Below the pieces are notes generated by a model. The model did no database searches. It was given only the letters and a program-made list of their open reading frames with translations, and was not told where the DNA came from. Shown piece by piece: positions 7,994-16,381 of a stretch of 64,000 bases of DNA; within the stretch, counting starts at the first letter, position 1; every line of letters starts with the position of its first letter. The translations under genes and the position numbers were made by a program. The DNA is from Acidobacteriota bacterium (lineage in GTDB: Bacteria > Acidobacteriota > Terriglobia > Terriglobales > Acidobacteriaceae), in assembly GCA_013289765.1 (NCBI GenBank), contig JABCZI010000003.1, positions 124,001 through 188,000 of the forward strand, written 5' to 3'.

Positions 7994-9844
7994 ATGAAAC
8001 CCATCCATTGGATTACCGCGACCGTGTTGTTCCTCCTGATGGCTTTGACCATCGTTGGTTTAGTGCGCACGCGCGAGCAGAAACTTCCGGCAGTCACCGA
8101 AGAAACCGGCAAAGCACCAACCGCGCGGATTCAGGCGCGGGGAGCGGCGAAGCGTCCCTTGGTCGATGAGACTCCTCTGCTAACGGCGCGGCGGATGTCG
8201 GCTCTGGCCTCGACTACGGAAGAAGAATCGTTGGCCCATCAGGCCCTGAAAGTCAGCGATCATGAAGTCGATCTGGCTTTTTTCGATGCATTGCGCACCG
8301 CGGAAGAAAGTCCACCGCCACTCAGCCCGGAAGCCAAGCTCCTCTCGGAAAGAAAGAACAAGGCCACGCTGGCGCTTAAGGAGGATCAAGAAAGCATTGC
8401 GGCGCTAACTCGCAGGCTGGCGGCTGCGCCAGAATCCCAAAAAGAGAATTTGCAGGATCAGATCGACGTCGCCAAAGCGCAATTGGATCTCGATCAGGAC
8501 GAATTTGACGATGCCGCCGAAGACCTTGAGCAGGCCGGGGGAGATCCGCAATCGAAGATCAAGCGGCTAAAAGCCGAGCATGATGCTGGCGATCGTACTA
8601 ATGTGCAACCAGTTTCGGCCGTGAACCCACACGAACTGGACTACAAGGCGCACACCATGCTGGCTGTGATTCGGGCCTGGAAAGCGTTGCGAGACAAGAA
8701 AACCTTGATCGAAGGGGCGCGGCAGGAGGCCGCCGACAAGGCGCAGCGCCTCACCCAGCGTCACACCATTTTGGCGGCACAGGTGGAAAAGGAGAAAGAA
8801 AACCGCGAAGCAGCAAAACAACAAGCTAAAGGTTTTGCCACGGGAAGCAAGGCATCGAGTCGCGATGAATCGAAAGCCGGGGCGCAGACTGCACTCGATT
8901 CCCTCAAACAATTCAGCCGTGACCAGAAGAATTTGGCGGACCAGGGCAGGCGCATCCAGGACGAACAGGAACTCAGCGACACCTACGCCAGTTGGATTGG
9001 GCTGGTGGACATCCGGCAGCGGGCCGCGCTCCACAACTTGATCGAAAGTCTGCTGTGGATTCTGGTCGTCGCGCTGGTTGTGTACATGGCGAACCGCCTG
9101 ATTGATCGGCTATTCGGCGGTATGACTGCGGAAAACAAACGCATCGAAACGTTACGAGCAGTGGCTAAGTTTGGAGCGGAGGTGCTGGGCGCGATCGTGA
9201 TCTTGTTCATCGTGTTCGGCATGCCCAGCGAGACTACTACGATCCTTGGCCTCGCCGGCGCTGGTCTCACCGTGGCCAGCAAGGATGTAATCATGGCGTT
9301 TTTTGGATGGTTCTTGCTGATGGGCCGCAACGGTATCCGGGTTGGTGACTGGGTTGAAATTAACGGCGTGGGCGGCGAAGTGATTGAAATCGGCTTGTTA
9401 AAAACCGTATTGCTCGAGACCGGCAACTGGGCCGATGCCGGACACCCTACTGGCCGCCGGGTTTCCTTCGTGAACAGCTTCGCCATTGAAGGCCACTACT
9501 TTAATTTTTCAACGTCCGGACAATGGATGTGGGACGAATTGCAGCTCACCTTGTCGGCAGATCAGGACCCGTATGCAGTGGTCGATGGATTGCAGAAACT
9601 GGTTGCCAAAGATACAGAAGCGAATGCAAAGAAGGCCGAGCAGGAATGGCAGCACACGACTACGCGATATCATGTGCAGACCTTTTCGGCTGAACCAGCA
9701 ATCAATGTGCGTCCCAGCGGTTCGGGAGTGGAAGTGCGCGTGCGCTACATCACAAGAGCCTATGAACGGCACGAGACGCGCAAGCGCTTGTATGAAGAAG
9801 TACTCGCCATGATGCGAGGAAAAACAGCAGAAGTAAAGGCTTGA
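7994..9844 (+). CDS. MscS-family mechanosensitive channel with long periplasmic coiled coil
   Basis: 616 residues. A signal anchor (residues 5-25) is followed by about 310 residues of charged, helix-rich sequence with coiled-coil character (rich in KKQE heptads at 115-175 and 240-325). Then come transmembrane segments near 348-370 and 393-413. The MscS pore helix and beta-domain follow (ILGLAGAGLTVASKDVIMAF, then NGIRVGDWVEINGVGGEVIE), and the soluble C-terminal domain runs to the end. Such channels release solutes during osmotic downshock. The large N-terminal extension resembles KefA-type rather than minimal MscS proteins. No clear operon partner. Confidence 0.9.
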   Translation: MKPIHWITATVLFLLMALTIVGLVRTREQKLPAVTEETGKAPTARIQARGAAKRPLVDETPLLTARRMSALASTTEEESLAHQALKVSDHEVDLAFFDALRTAEESPPPLSPEAKLLSERKNKATLALKEDQESIAALTRRLAAAPESQKENLQDQIDVAKAQLDLDQDEFDDAAEDLEQAGGDPQSKIKRLKAEHDAGDRTNVQPVSAVNPHELDYKAHTMLAVIRAWKALRDKKTLIEGARQEAADKAQRLTQRHTILAAQVEKEKENREAAKQQAKGFATGSKASSRDESKAGAQTALDSLKQFSRDQKNLADQGRRIQDEQELSDTYASWIGLVDIRQRAALHNLIESLLWILVVALVVYMANRLIDRLFGGMTAENKRIETLRAVAKFGAEVLGAIVILFIVFGMPSETTTILGLAGAGLTVASKDVIMAFFGWFLLMGRNGIRVGDWVEINGVGGEVIEIGLLKTVLLETGNWADAGHPTGRRVSFVNSFAIEGHYFNFSTSGQWMWDELQLTLSADQDPYAVVDGLQKLVAKDTEANAKKAEQEWQHTTTRYHVQTFSAEPAINVRPSGSGVEVRVRYITRAYERHETRKRLYEEVLAMMRGKTAEVKA

Positions 9845-9916
9845 AGTAAGGCATAACGACCCGAGTTCTTTGTCGTTTGTGCCAACCTTGCCAAAACTGA
9901 AGCGACACTACAGGTC

Positions 9917-10678
9917 GTGACCGGCCAAGGCCAACTCGGAACTCTCATCGTGACTGGCGCGAGCCGCGGTATCGGTGCGGCAATCGCGACACTGGCCGCT
10001 GAGCGCGGGTTTTCGGTCGCGATCAATTTTGCAACAGGCAAGGATGAAGCGGAGGCGATCGTTCAACGCATTGTTTCTACCGGCGGGCATGCTCGCGCGA
10101 TTCAAGCTGACATTGCCCACGAAGAAGATGTGATCCGGCTCTTTGAAACCGCGGAGCGCGAACTGGGAGCGGTCACGGGTTTAGTCAACAATGCTGCGAT
10201 CACCGGCGGATTTGCACGCGTGGAAGCAGTGAGCGCGAAAGCTCTCGCGCAAGTCATGGCGGTAAATGTTTCGGGCGCGATTTTGTGCGCGCGCGAGGCC
10301 GTGCGCCGCATGTCCACGCGCCTTGGCGGAAGTGGCGGCGCGATCGTTAACATCTCCTCCCGCGCAGCGCGCACCGGCTCTGCGGGAGAGTGGGTGCATT
10401 ACGCCGCGTCAAAAGGTGCGATCGATAGCTTTACGATCGGGCTGGCACGCGAGGTTGCAACCGAAGGAATTCGCGTCAACGCGGTTGCGCCCGGGCTGAT
10501 CGAGACTGGTCTGCACGCCGCCAATGGCGCTCCAGACCGGCTGAATCGGTTGGCGGCAAGCATTCCCATGCACAGGCCCGGTACTGCGGTTGAGATAGCG
10601 GAAGCGGTGTTTTGGCTGCTGTCTCCCGCCGCTTCTTACACGACAGGCGCCATTCTGGAAGTCGGCGGCGGGCGTTGA
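9917..10678 (+). CDS. short-chain dehydrogenase/reductase (FabG-like)
   Basis: 253 residues, full length for classical SDRs. The NAD(P)-binding motif TGASRGIG is at residues 13-20, then NNAA near 91-94, the catalytic Ser in NISSRAA, and YAASK (Tyr-x-x-x-Lys) about residue 163. It ends with the usual GAILEVGGG. It probably reduces a carbonyl with NADPH, in the manner of 3-oxoacyl-ACP reductases, but the substrate is not predictable. The start is GTG 9917, with only a weak AGG ahead. Convergent with the BadF-type kinase, separated by 10 bases. Confidence 0.88.
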   Translation: MTGQGQLGTLIVTGASRGIGAAIATLAAERGFSVAINFATGKDEAEAIVQRIVSTGGHARAIQADIAHEEDVIRLFETAERELGAVTGLVNNAAITGGFARVEAVSAKALAQVMAVNVSGAILCAREAVRRMSTRLGGSGGAIVNISSRAARTGSAGEWVHYAASKGAIDSFTIGLAREVATEGIRVNAVAPGLIETGLHAANGAPDRLNRLAASIPMHRPGTAVEIAEAVFWLLSPAASYTTGAILEVGGGR

Positions 10679-10688
10679 TTGCGCGGTC

Positions 10689-11636
10689 TCACTTCGATTT
10701 TGAATGAGCCAGGCGCGCCATTTGCAACGCGCCCGCTACCGGCTCGACGACGTTCTGATTTACCTGGATCCGCCAATCGAGTTTACGAACCTCATCACTG
10801 AAATGCTGCCGCACTATTGTGGAATGCCGGAAGACGCCTCCGATCATCGCCAGGCTCACTAGCGTCGAGTCGGCATCGGGTTCTGCGAAGAGTCGTCGAA
10901 TAACGATTTCTGCTATCCGTGAAAGTTCTTCGCCTGCTTGTTGGAGCACGCGTCGCGTCAACATGTTTCCGGCATCGGCAGTGGCAAGAACGGCAGGCAA
11001 CAACGCTGCGAAGTCTGGATTCGAGTTAGCGGTGCGCACAAATTCATCCAGAGAGCGCAGGTTCCATACGGCTTTCAGTTCGCAAAAGAGCGAAGAGAAT
11101 TCTGTTGTATTTTCAATTTGCCGTTCGAGTTTTTGATCAACCTCGCGAAGCGCAGCGGCAACGGCGGCACGGCCAATCCAGTGCGCCGAGCCTTCGTCAG
11201 AAATGGCGAAGCCCCACCCTCCGGCGCGAGCGGTGGTTCCCTGCGCGTTCCGGCCATAAGCGATTGAACCAGTGCCGGCTATTACGATTGCGCCCGGGCC
11301 GCTGCCGAAAGCCGCCGCCAGCGCAATTTCCATGTCGCCTACGACTTCAATTTCTCCACTAATAAGTTCCGCAACGATCTTTCGCACCATGCCCGCAACT
11401 TCTTTGCGTCCAGCCCCGGCGACGCCAATGCAAGCACAATCGATCTGATGAGGATCGAGTTTCGCCGTGGCGCACGCCTCACGAATCGCTTGATGCAGCG
11501 ATTCGCGCGCACGCCATTCCTCCACGCGGGTAATGTTGCTCGGACCGGCAGTCGACGTGGCCAAGATCGAGCGAACGTCCCCAACAGCACAACTTGTCTT
11601 GCTTCCGCCGCCATCAATGCCCAGATAGTAAGCCAC
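10689..11636 (-). CDS. BadF/BadG-type ATPase, probable N-acetylglucosamine kinase
   Basis: 315 residues of the BadF/BadG/BcrA/BcrD ATPase family, which contains eukaryotic-type N-acetylglucosamine kinases. The phosphate-1 motif YLGIDGGGSKTSCAVGD is at the N-terminus, and the adenosine/phosphate-2 loop VIAGTGSIAYGR near residue 118. An AGGWGFAISDEGSAHWIG segment is typical of the GlcNAc kinase subgroup. It probably phosphorylates an amino sugar recovered from cell wall or chitin. It is divergent from the cupin/symporter pair, whose symporter could bring in the substrate. That link is inference from position only. Confidence 0.85.
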   Translation of the reverse strand: MAYYLGIDGGGSKTSCAVGDVRSILATSTAGPSNITRVEEWRARESLHQAIREACATAKLDPHQIDCACIGVAGAGRKEVAGMVRKIVAELISGEIEVVGDMEIALAAAFGSGPGAIVIAGTGSIAYGRNAQGTTARAGGWGFAISDEGSAHWIGRAAVAAALREVDQKLERQIENTTEFSSLFCELKAVWNLRSLDEFVRTANSNPDFAALLPAVLATADAGNMLTRRVLQQAGEELSRIAEIVIRRLFAEPDADSTLVSLAMIGGVFRHSTIVRQHFSDEVRKLDWRIQVNQNVVEPVAGALQMARLAHSKSK

Positions 11637-11776
11637 GGCATAGTTCTATCACAGCGTTCCCGAAGATCTTTTGCTGAGAGGTGGGTTGCCAATTCGTTTA
11701 GTCTTTTCGATTGCCAGGTCTATAAAGACGCACTCGCGCGTCACGTTAATTACCGCCATAATTGGAGCAGGTAAAG

Positions 11777-12169
11777 ATGACGATTCAAATATCGACGCTC
11801 GACAATAATGGGGATGCACGCGGGCTGAGCTTTGCCATGCCGCCAGAGGCGCTGGAGTTCGTAGGACGAGTTGCAGATTTGCTGTTCGCCTCGACTGTTC
11901 CTGGAGCCGTGCGCGGAAATCACTATCACCTATCTAAGCGCCAGGCCCTTGTCTTGTTTCCCGGCGCGGCCTGGTCGCTTTATTGGGATGAGGGCGAGGG
12001 TACTGCAGAGCAGCACCGCACCTTTGACGGAAGAAGCGCGATCCTGGTATTGGTTTCGCCGGGATGTTCGCAGGCCATTCGCAACGAGGGCGCAGAGCCT
12101 TTGTGGTTGGTGGCCTGTTCTTCTAAGCCCTACGATCCTAAGGAAATTGTCGCGCGAAGCGTGATCTAG
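11777..12169 (+). CDS. cupin-fold protein (WxcM/RmlC-like)
   Basis: 130 residues. The sequence VPGAVRGNHYHLSKRQAL is the beta-strand and metal-binding His cluster of sugar-epimerase-like cupins (dTDP-4-dehydrorhamnose 3,5-epimerase or WxcM type), and VLVSPGCSQAIRNEGAEPLW fits the second cupin motif. Enzyme or small-molecule-binding role cannot be separated. ATG 11777 follows GGAGCAGG; an in-frame TTG at 11762 would include the ribosome site. It lies 26 bases before the sodium:solute symporter and is probably cotranscribed with it. Confidence 0.72.
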   Translation: MTIQISTLDNNGDARGLSFAMPPEALEFVGRVADLLFASTVPGAVRGNHYHLSKRQALVLFPGAAWSLYWDEGEGTAEQHRTFDGRSAILVLVSPGCSQAIRNEGAEPLWLVACSSKPYDPKEIVARSVI

Positions 12170-12195
12170 AAGCGGTTGCAAGTTGCCTTTAACGC

Positions 12196-13641
12196 ATGGG
12201 ACTCGACAAGCTCGATCTCGCGATCATCGCACTGTATTTGGTCGGCATCACGCTATTTGGATTGCGCTTCCGCAAGCGGCAGCGCTCGTTGCGCGATTAC
12301 TTTCTGGCGGGTCGCGATATCCCGTGGTGGGCGATCTCGCTCTCTATTGTGGCCGCCGAGACTAGCACACTCACCATCATTAGTATCCCCGGCCTTGCCT
12401 ACGACACGAATCTTACCTTCCTGCAGGTGGTAATGGGATACATGGTTGGACGGGTGGTGATCAGCTTTGTGTTGTTGCCGCATTATTTTCGGGGCGATCT
12501 TTATACCGCCTATGAATTGATTGAACGCCGATTTGGGCGCGGATTGCGCTCGCTTACAGCAGGTCTTTTCCTTTTGACCCGAGCTGCGGCTGAAGGTGTG
12601 CGAGTTTATGCCGTGTCGATCGTGGTGTCGATTGCGCTCGGCACGGGCGAGATCGCTTCCATCGCCATTATTACGATATTGACCCTTATCTATACTTTCG
12701 AAGGGGGATTGGCCGCCGTCATTTGGACGGACGTGGTACAGACATTTATTTACGTCAGCGGAACCTTGGTGGGGTTAGTGACGATTCTGCATCTCGTACC
12801 CGGGGGATGGAGCGCCATTCATGCCGCTGCCGCGAGCGCGGGCAAGTTCCAGGTGTTCGATTTCCGGCCAAATTTCTGGCTACCGTATACCTTCTGGGCG
12901 GGCGTTATTGGCGGCACGGCGTTCACAACCGCGAGCCACGGCACGGACCAGCTCTTTGTACAGCGGTTGCTGGCGGCACGCGGACAGAAGCAGTCTGCCA
13001 TGGCGCTCATTTCGAGTGGGGTGGCAATTCTATTCCAGTTTGCATTGTTCCTGACTGTCGGTGTGATGCTGTGGGCGTTCTATCGCGTGCCTTCCGCGAA
13101 TTTCGGAAAGCCGGATCGGATATATCCCACATTTATCGTGACTCAGATGCCTCATGGCATTTCCGGGCTGCTGATTGCGGCGGTACTGGCTGCGGCCATG
13201 TCGAACCTCAGCGCCGCTCTGAATTCGCTCTCGTCGAGCACGATCATGGATTTCTTTCTGCGCTTCCGGCCGCAAACTGATGAGCGGAAGAGAATACTTC
13301 TTTCACGGGTAGCAACTTTTTTGTGGGCGATGGTTCTCTTTGGTTTGGCAGTCCTCGCTCTGCAAAAAGTGGGGCGCGTGGTCGAGGTGGGCCTGCAGAT
13401 CGCATCTGTCGCCTACGGCGCGCTACTCGGAGTATTTTTGCTCGGTGTGTTGACCAAGCGTGCGAATCAGCGCGGTGCGATGGTCGGAATGCTATTTGGG
13501 TTCAGTATGGAGTTGTATCTATGGCGAATGCAGCTCCCGTGGACGTGGTGGGTGATGATCGGCACCATGGTGACTTTCGCGGTGGGGTACGCAGCTAGCT
13601 TGCTAATGCGGAGTGACGTGCAGTTAGGGAAAACCCTTTAG
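12196..13641 (+). CDS. sodium:solute symporter (SSS family)
   Basis: 481 residues with about 13 hydrophobic segments. The start (LAIIALYLVGITLFGLRFRK), the RSLRDYFLAGRDIPWWAISLS segment region and the sodium-site helix ending ETSTLTIISIPG match SSS proteins. LAAAMSNLSAALNSLSSSTI is the conserved TM8 region that contributes Na+ ligands. It imports an unknown solute, sugar- or organic-acid-like, with sodium. It follows the cupin gene by 26 bases and precedes the APC permease by 46 bases, so the three may form one transcript. Confidence 0.9.
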   Translation: MGLDKLDLAIIALYLVGITLFGLRFRKRQRSLRDYFLAGRDIPWWAISLSIVAAETSTLTIISIPGLAYDTNLTFLQVVMGYMVGRVVISFVLLPHYFRGDLYTAYELIERRFGRGLRSLTAGLFLLTRAAAEGVRVYAVSIVVSIALGTGEIASIAIITILTLIYTFEGGLAAVIWTDVVQTFIYVSGTLVGLVTILHLVPGGWSAIHAAAASAGKFQVFDFRPNFWLPYTFWAGVIGGTAFTTASHGTDQLFVQRLLAARGQKQSAMALISSGVAILFQFALFLTVGVMLWAFYRVPSANFGKPDRIYPTFIVTQMPHGISGLLIAAVLAAAMSNLSAALNSLSSSTIMDFFLRFRPQTDERKRILLSRVATFLWAMVLFGLAVLALQKVGRVVEVGLQIASVAYGALLGVFLLGVLTKRANQRGAMVGMLFGFSMELYLWRMQLPWTWWVMIGTMVTFAVGYAASLLMRSDVQLGKTL

Positions 13642-13687
13642 TCGCGGAGAACACGGAGAACCTCCGCAGAGGGCGCGGGGATCAACT
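13642..13687 (+). repeat. short CGGAGAA repeat between symporter and permease
   Basis: The 46-base gap holds gcGGAGAAcacGGAGAAcctccgcagagg, a degenerate tandem with self-complementary ends (cggag / ctccg). It resembles the A/G-rich dispersed repeats at 32258 and 62581. It may form a weak hairpin between the two genes. Confidence 0.35.
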
Positions 13688-15088
13688 ATGGCGGTGGTGA
13701 CAGATCGAACTGGCACTCGTCCCGAACTCGCCCGCGATCTCGGCGTCAGCCATGCCGCCGCCGTCGTCGTAGGCACCATCATCGGCAGCGGAATTTTTCT
13801 GGTTCCCGCCGAAATGATGCAAGCTGTGGGTTCGGCCAAGCTCGTCTATCTGGCATGGCTGGTAGGCGGGATGCTCTCTTTTTTTGGCGCCCTTACGTAC
13901 GCCGAACTGGGAGCGATGAAACCTCAGGCGGGCGGCGAATATGTTTATGTCCGCGATGCCTACGGACCGCTGGGTGGTTTTCTGTACGCGTGGACATGGT
14001 TCGTCATCGCGAAGCCGGCGTCGGTGGCCACGGTCGCCACGGGATTGGTTCGCATCCTGGGGACGTTCGCGATCTTTTCATTCTTTCCCGCGAATGTAGT
14101 ATCCAGGCCATTTGCCATAAGCTGGGGACAGCTTGTGGCCATCGCGGCGGCCATTCTTATTTCCCTTCTGAACTACCTCGGGGTCAAGAAGGCCGGAGAA
14201 TTCCAACTGGTGTTCACGGTGTTAAAAGTAGCGATCATCCTCGGCATTGTGTTCGTGTGCTTCAGTGGTGCCGGCAATGCAAGCCAGCGGGGTTGGAATA
14301 ACTTTGCTGGAACATTCACCGGGGCCAAGGGCGGAATTGCTGGATTCATGGCGGCGCTGGTCGCGGCGCTGTGGGCCTACGATGGCTGGAACGATCTGAA
14401 TATGGTCGCGGGCGAAGTAAAACAGCCAGAGCGAAATATCCCGATTGCGTTGATCGCCGGCGTCGCGACGGTCGGTGTGCTTTATGTGCTCATGAATGCC
14501 GCGGTGCAGTACGTCCTGCCCGCGGATGCGATTGCAACTTCGCCTCGTCCCGCCTCTGACGCCGTCGCACTAATCATGGGTCATATGGGCGCCAGCATCG
14601 TCTCTGCCGGCATGGCAGTGTCAATGCTGGTCACGCTGAATGGCACTATTATGAGTGGCGCCCGCGTGCCCTTCGCCGTAGCTCGGGACGGCTATTTTTT
14701 CTCGGCCCTCGCCGAGGTTCATCCTCGTTTTCATACGCCGTCGGTTGCGATCGTCCTTCAAGCGGCGATGTCGATTGCTCTTCTTCTTTTGGGAGGAAGT
14801 TTCCGCCAGCTCTTTTCACTGGCCATTTTCGCCGAATGGCTGTTCTACATGATTGCCGGGAGCACCGTCTTTATCTTCCGCTGGCGCGATCCCGATGCCG
14901 CGCGGCCCTATCGCATGTTCGGCTATCCTCTCGTCCCAGCCCTGTTCATCGCGGTAGCGGGAGTGCTTCTCTACTACACCTTCCGGACCGACTGGCCCAA
15001 TTCGTTTTACGGATTGCTGGTAATCCTGGCCGGTGTGCCGGTTTTCGCCTGGTTTCGCGGGCGGCGTATGGCACAATTAGGGTCTTAA
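13688..15088 (+). CDS. APC-family amino acid permease
   Basis: 466 residues with about 12 membrane segments. The opening VSHAAAVVVGTIIGSGIFLV holds the G-S/A-G-I-F substrate-binding break of TM1 in APC transporters. LWAYDGWNDLNMVAGEVKQPERNIP is the conserved TM6-TM7 region, followed by NGTIMSGARVPFAVARDGYF. It probably exchanges or imports amino acids. The C-terminus ends in a basic stretch after the last helix. A GGGG-type ribosome site lies 6 bases before ATG 13688. Confidence 0.9.
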   Translation: MAVVTDRTGTRPELARDLGVSHAAAVVVGTIIGSGIFLVPAEMMQAVGSAKLVYLAWLVGGMLSFFGALTYAELGAMKPQAGGEYVYVRDAYGPLGGFLYAWTWFVIAKPASVATVATGLVRILGTFAIFSFFPANVVSRPFAISWGQLVAIAAAILISLLNYLGVKKAGEFQLVFTVLKVAIILGIVFVCFSGAGNASQRGWNNFAGTFTGAKGGIAGFMAALVAALWAYDGWNDLNMVAGEVKQPERNIPIALIAGVATVGVLYVLMNAAVQYVLPADAIATSPRPASDAVALIMGHMGASIVSAGMAVSMLVTLNGTIMSGARVPFAVARDGYFFSALAEVHPRFHTPSVAIVLQAAMSIALLLLGGSFRQLFSLAIFAEWLFYMIAGSTVFIFRWRDPDAARPYRMFGYPLVPALFIAVAGVLLYYTFRTDWPNSFYGLLVILAGVPVFAWFRGRRMAQLGS

Positions 15089-15260
15089 GCTGGAACTTGC
15101 CGATTCCTAGCTCGTTTTCGGATTTTTTCCCAAGTAACGAGGTTGACAGGTTACTTTTGGTCAAGGGCCGTGGACACGTTTACCCCCTGTCCTTTCTCCC
15201 GTAATGTGAGAACTCCAATCCCGGTCCGCTCCCTCGGCCTGGATCCCCGGAGTTCTATAC

Positions 15261-16310
15261 ATGGCTACGTTTCAACAAGAATTTCAGCTCGGCATTTTGC
15301 CGGAGCGCAAGATTGACCGGCGCGCGGTCGCCACCGGCTACTCGGTGATCGTGCTGCTTGTTTTGATTCTCATTAATGTGGGACTTTTGTTTCCCGAGAG
15401 AATCCAGCTGAAGGAGTACCGCGTCACCTCGCTGATTCCCCTTCCGTCGATGAGACCGGAACCCGAACCGGTCAAAGTTAGACCGATAGAGATTAAGGCA
15501 AAACTGTTGCCGCCGGCGCCTGTATTCGATCAACCGAGGTTAGTGGTTCCTCACGAAGTTCATCGTGCACCGGCTCCAGAGCCGGTGGAAGCTCCCAAGG
15601 TAGTAGTGAACCAGTTCGCAGCTCCGCAGCTGAAGATGACCGCTACTGGCGGAGCCCGTCCGCAACTCTTGCATACTGGAGAATTTTCGGGCAGCTCCGT
15701 AATTCCGACGGTGAACGCCCCTGTACAAAAGGTGCAGACCGGAGGCTTCGGCGATCCTAACGGCTTGCAAGGCACGGGAAAACAAGCCGCCAAGCTCTAC
15801 GCAGCTCAAACCGGCTCCTTCGAAATGCCTGTCGGCGCGGGACAAGGCAACGGCTCAGGCGGGGCGAAAGGTGTCAAAGGCACGGTGGCCAGCGCAGACT
15901 TCGGCAACGGCATCGCCAACGGCGGCAATGGAGATGGCCGCAGCAGCGGCCATGGCGCCGCAGTTGCAACTGGCGGATTCGGATCAGAGCAAGTCGTTCA
16001 CGGCGGGCCAAAACTCGTTCAGGTCGATTCGGGTCCTCCTACCAACTCGGTGGAAATCACCTTCAAGCCGCAACCGGTTTACACCGATGAAGCGCGAAGT
16101 TTGAAGTTGGAAGGCGAAGTACTTTTGGAAGTAATGTTCGGCGCCAACGGAGTTCTGCATGTAAACCGCGTGGTCCGGGGTCTGGGGCACGGCCTGGATG
16201 AGGCAGCAACTGCGGCGGCCAACAAAATGCGATTCAAGCCGGCGCTGCGTAATGGGCAACCCATGGATTCGACGGCAATCGTACACGTGTCATTTCAGAT
16301 GGCGTACTGA
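15261..16310 (+). CDS. TonB-like energy transducer protein
   Basis: 349 residues. A single transmembrane anchor (about residues 27-50, YSVIVLLVLILINVGLLF) is followed by a Pro/Val-rich spacer and a Gly/Asn-rich linker (170-240). A TonB C-terminal domain fills residues 262-349: ITFKPQPVYTDEARSLKLEG, then EVLLEVMFGANGVLHVNRVV and MRFKPALRNGQPMDS. TonB transmits proton-motive energy to outer-membrane receptors. No exbB/exbD are nearby, so it may serve another periplasmic role. The M48 protease gene follows after 71 bases and is likely cotranscribed. Confidence 0.85.
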   Translation: MATFQQEFQLGILPERKIDRRAVATGYSVIVLLVLILINVGLLFPERIQLKEYRVTSLIPLPSMRPEPEPVKVRPIEIKAKLLPPAPVFDQPRLVVPHEVHRAPAPEPVEAPKVVVNQFAAPQLKMTATGGARPQLLHTGEFSGSSVIPTVNAPVQKVQTGGFGDPNGLQGTGKQAAKLYAAQTGSFEMPVGAGQGNGSGGAKGVKGTVASADFGNGIANGGNGDGRSSGHGAAVATGGFGSEQVVHGGPKLVQVDSGPPTNSVEITFKPQPVYTDEARSLKLEGEVLLEVMFGANGVLHVNRVVRGLGHGLDEAATAAANKMRFKPALRNGQPMDSTAIVHVSFQMAY

Positions 16311-16381
16311 GACGCGAGCGGTTCACGGAAACAATCGGTTCGAAACGATATCGGTAAAAGAAACTGGAGAGAGAAAGAGTT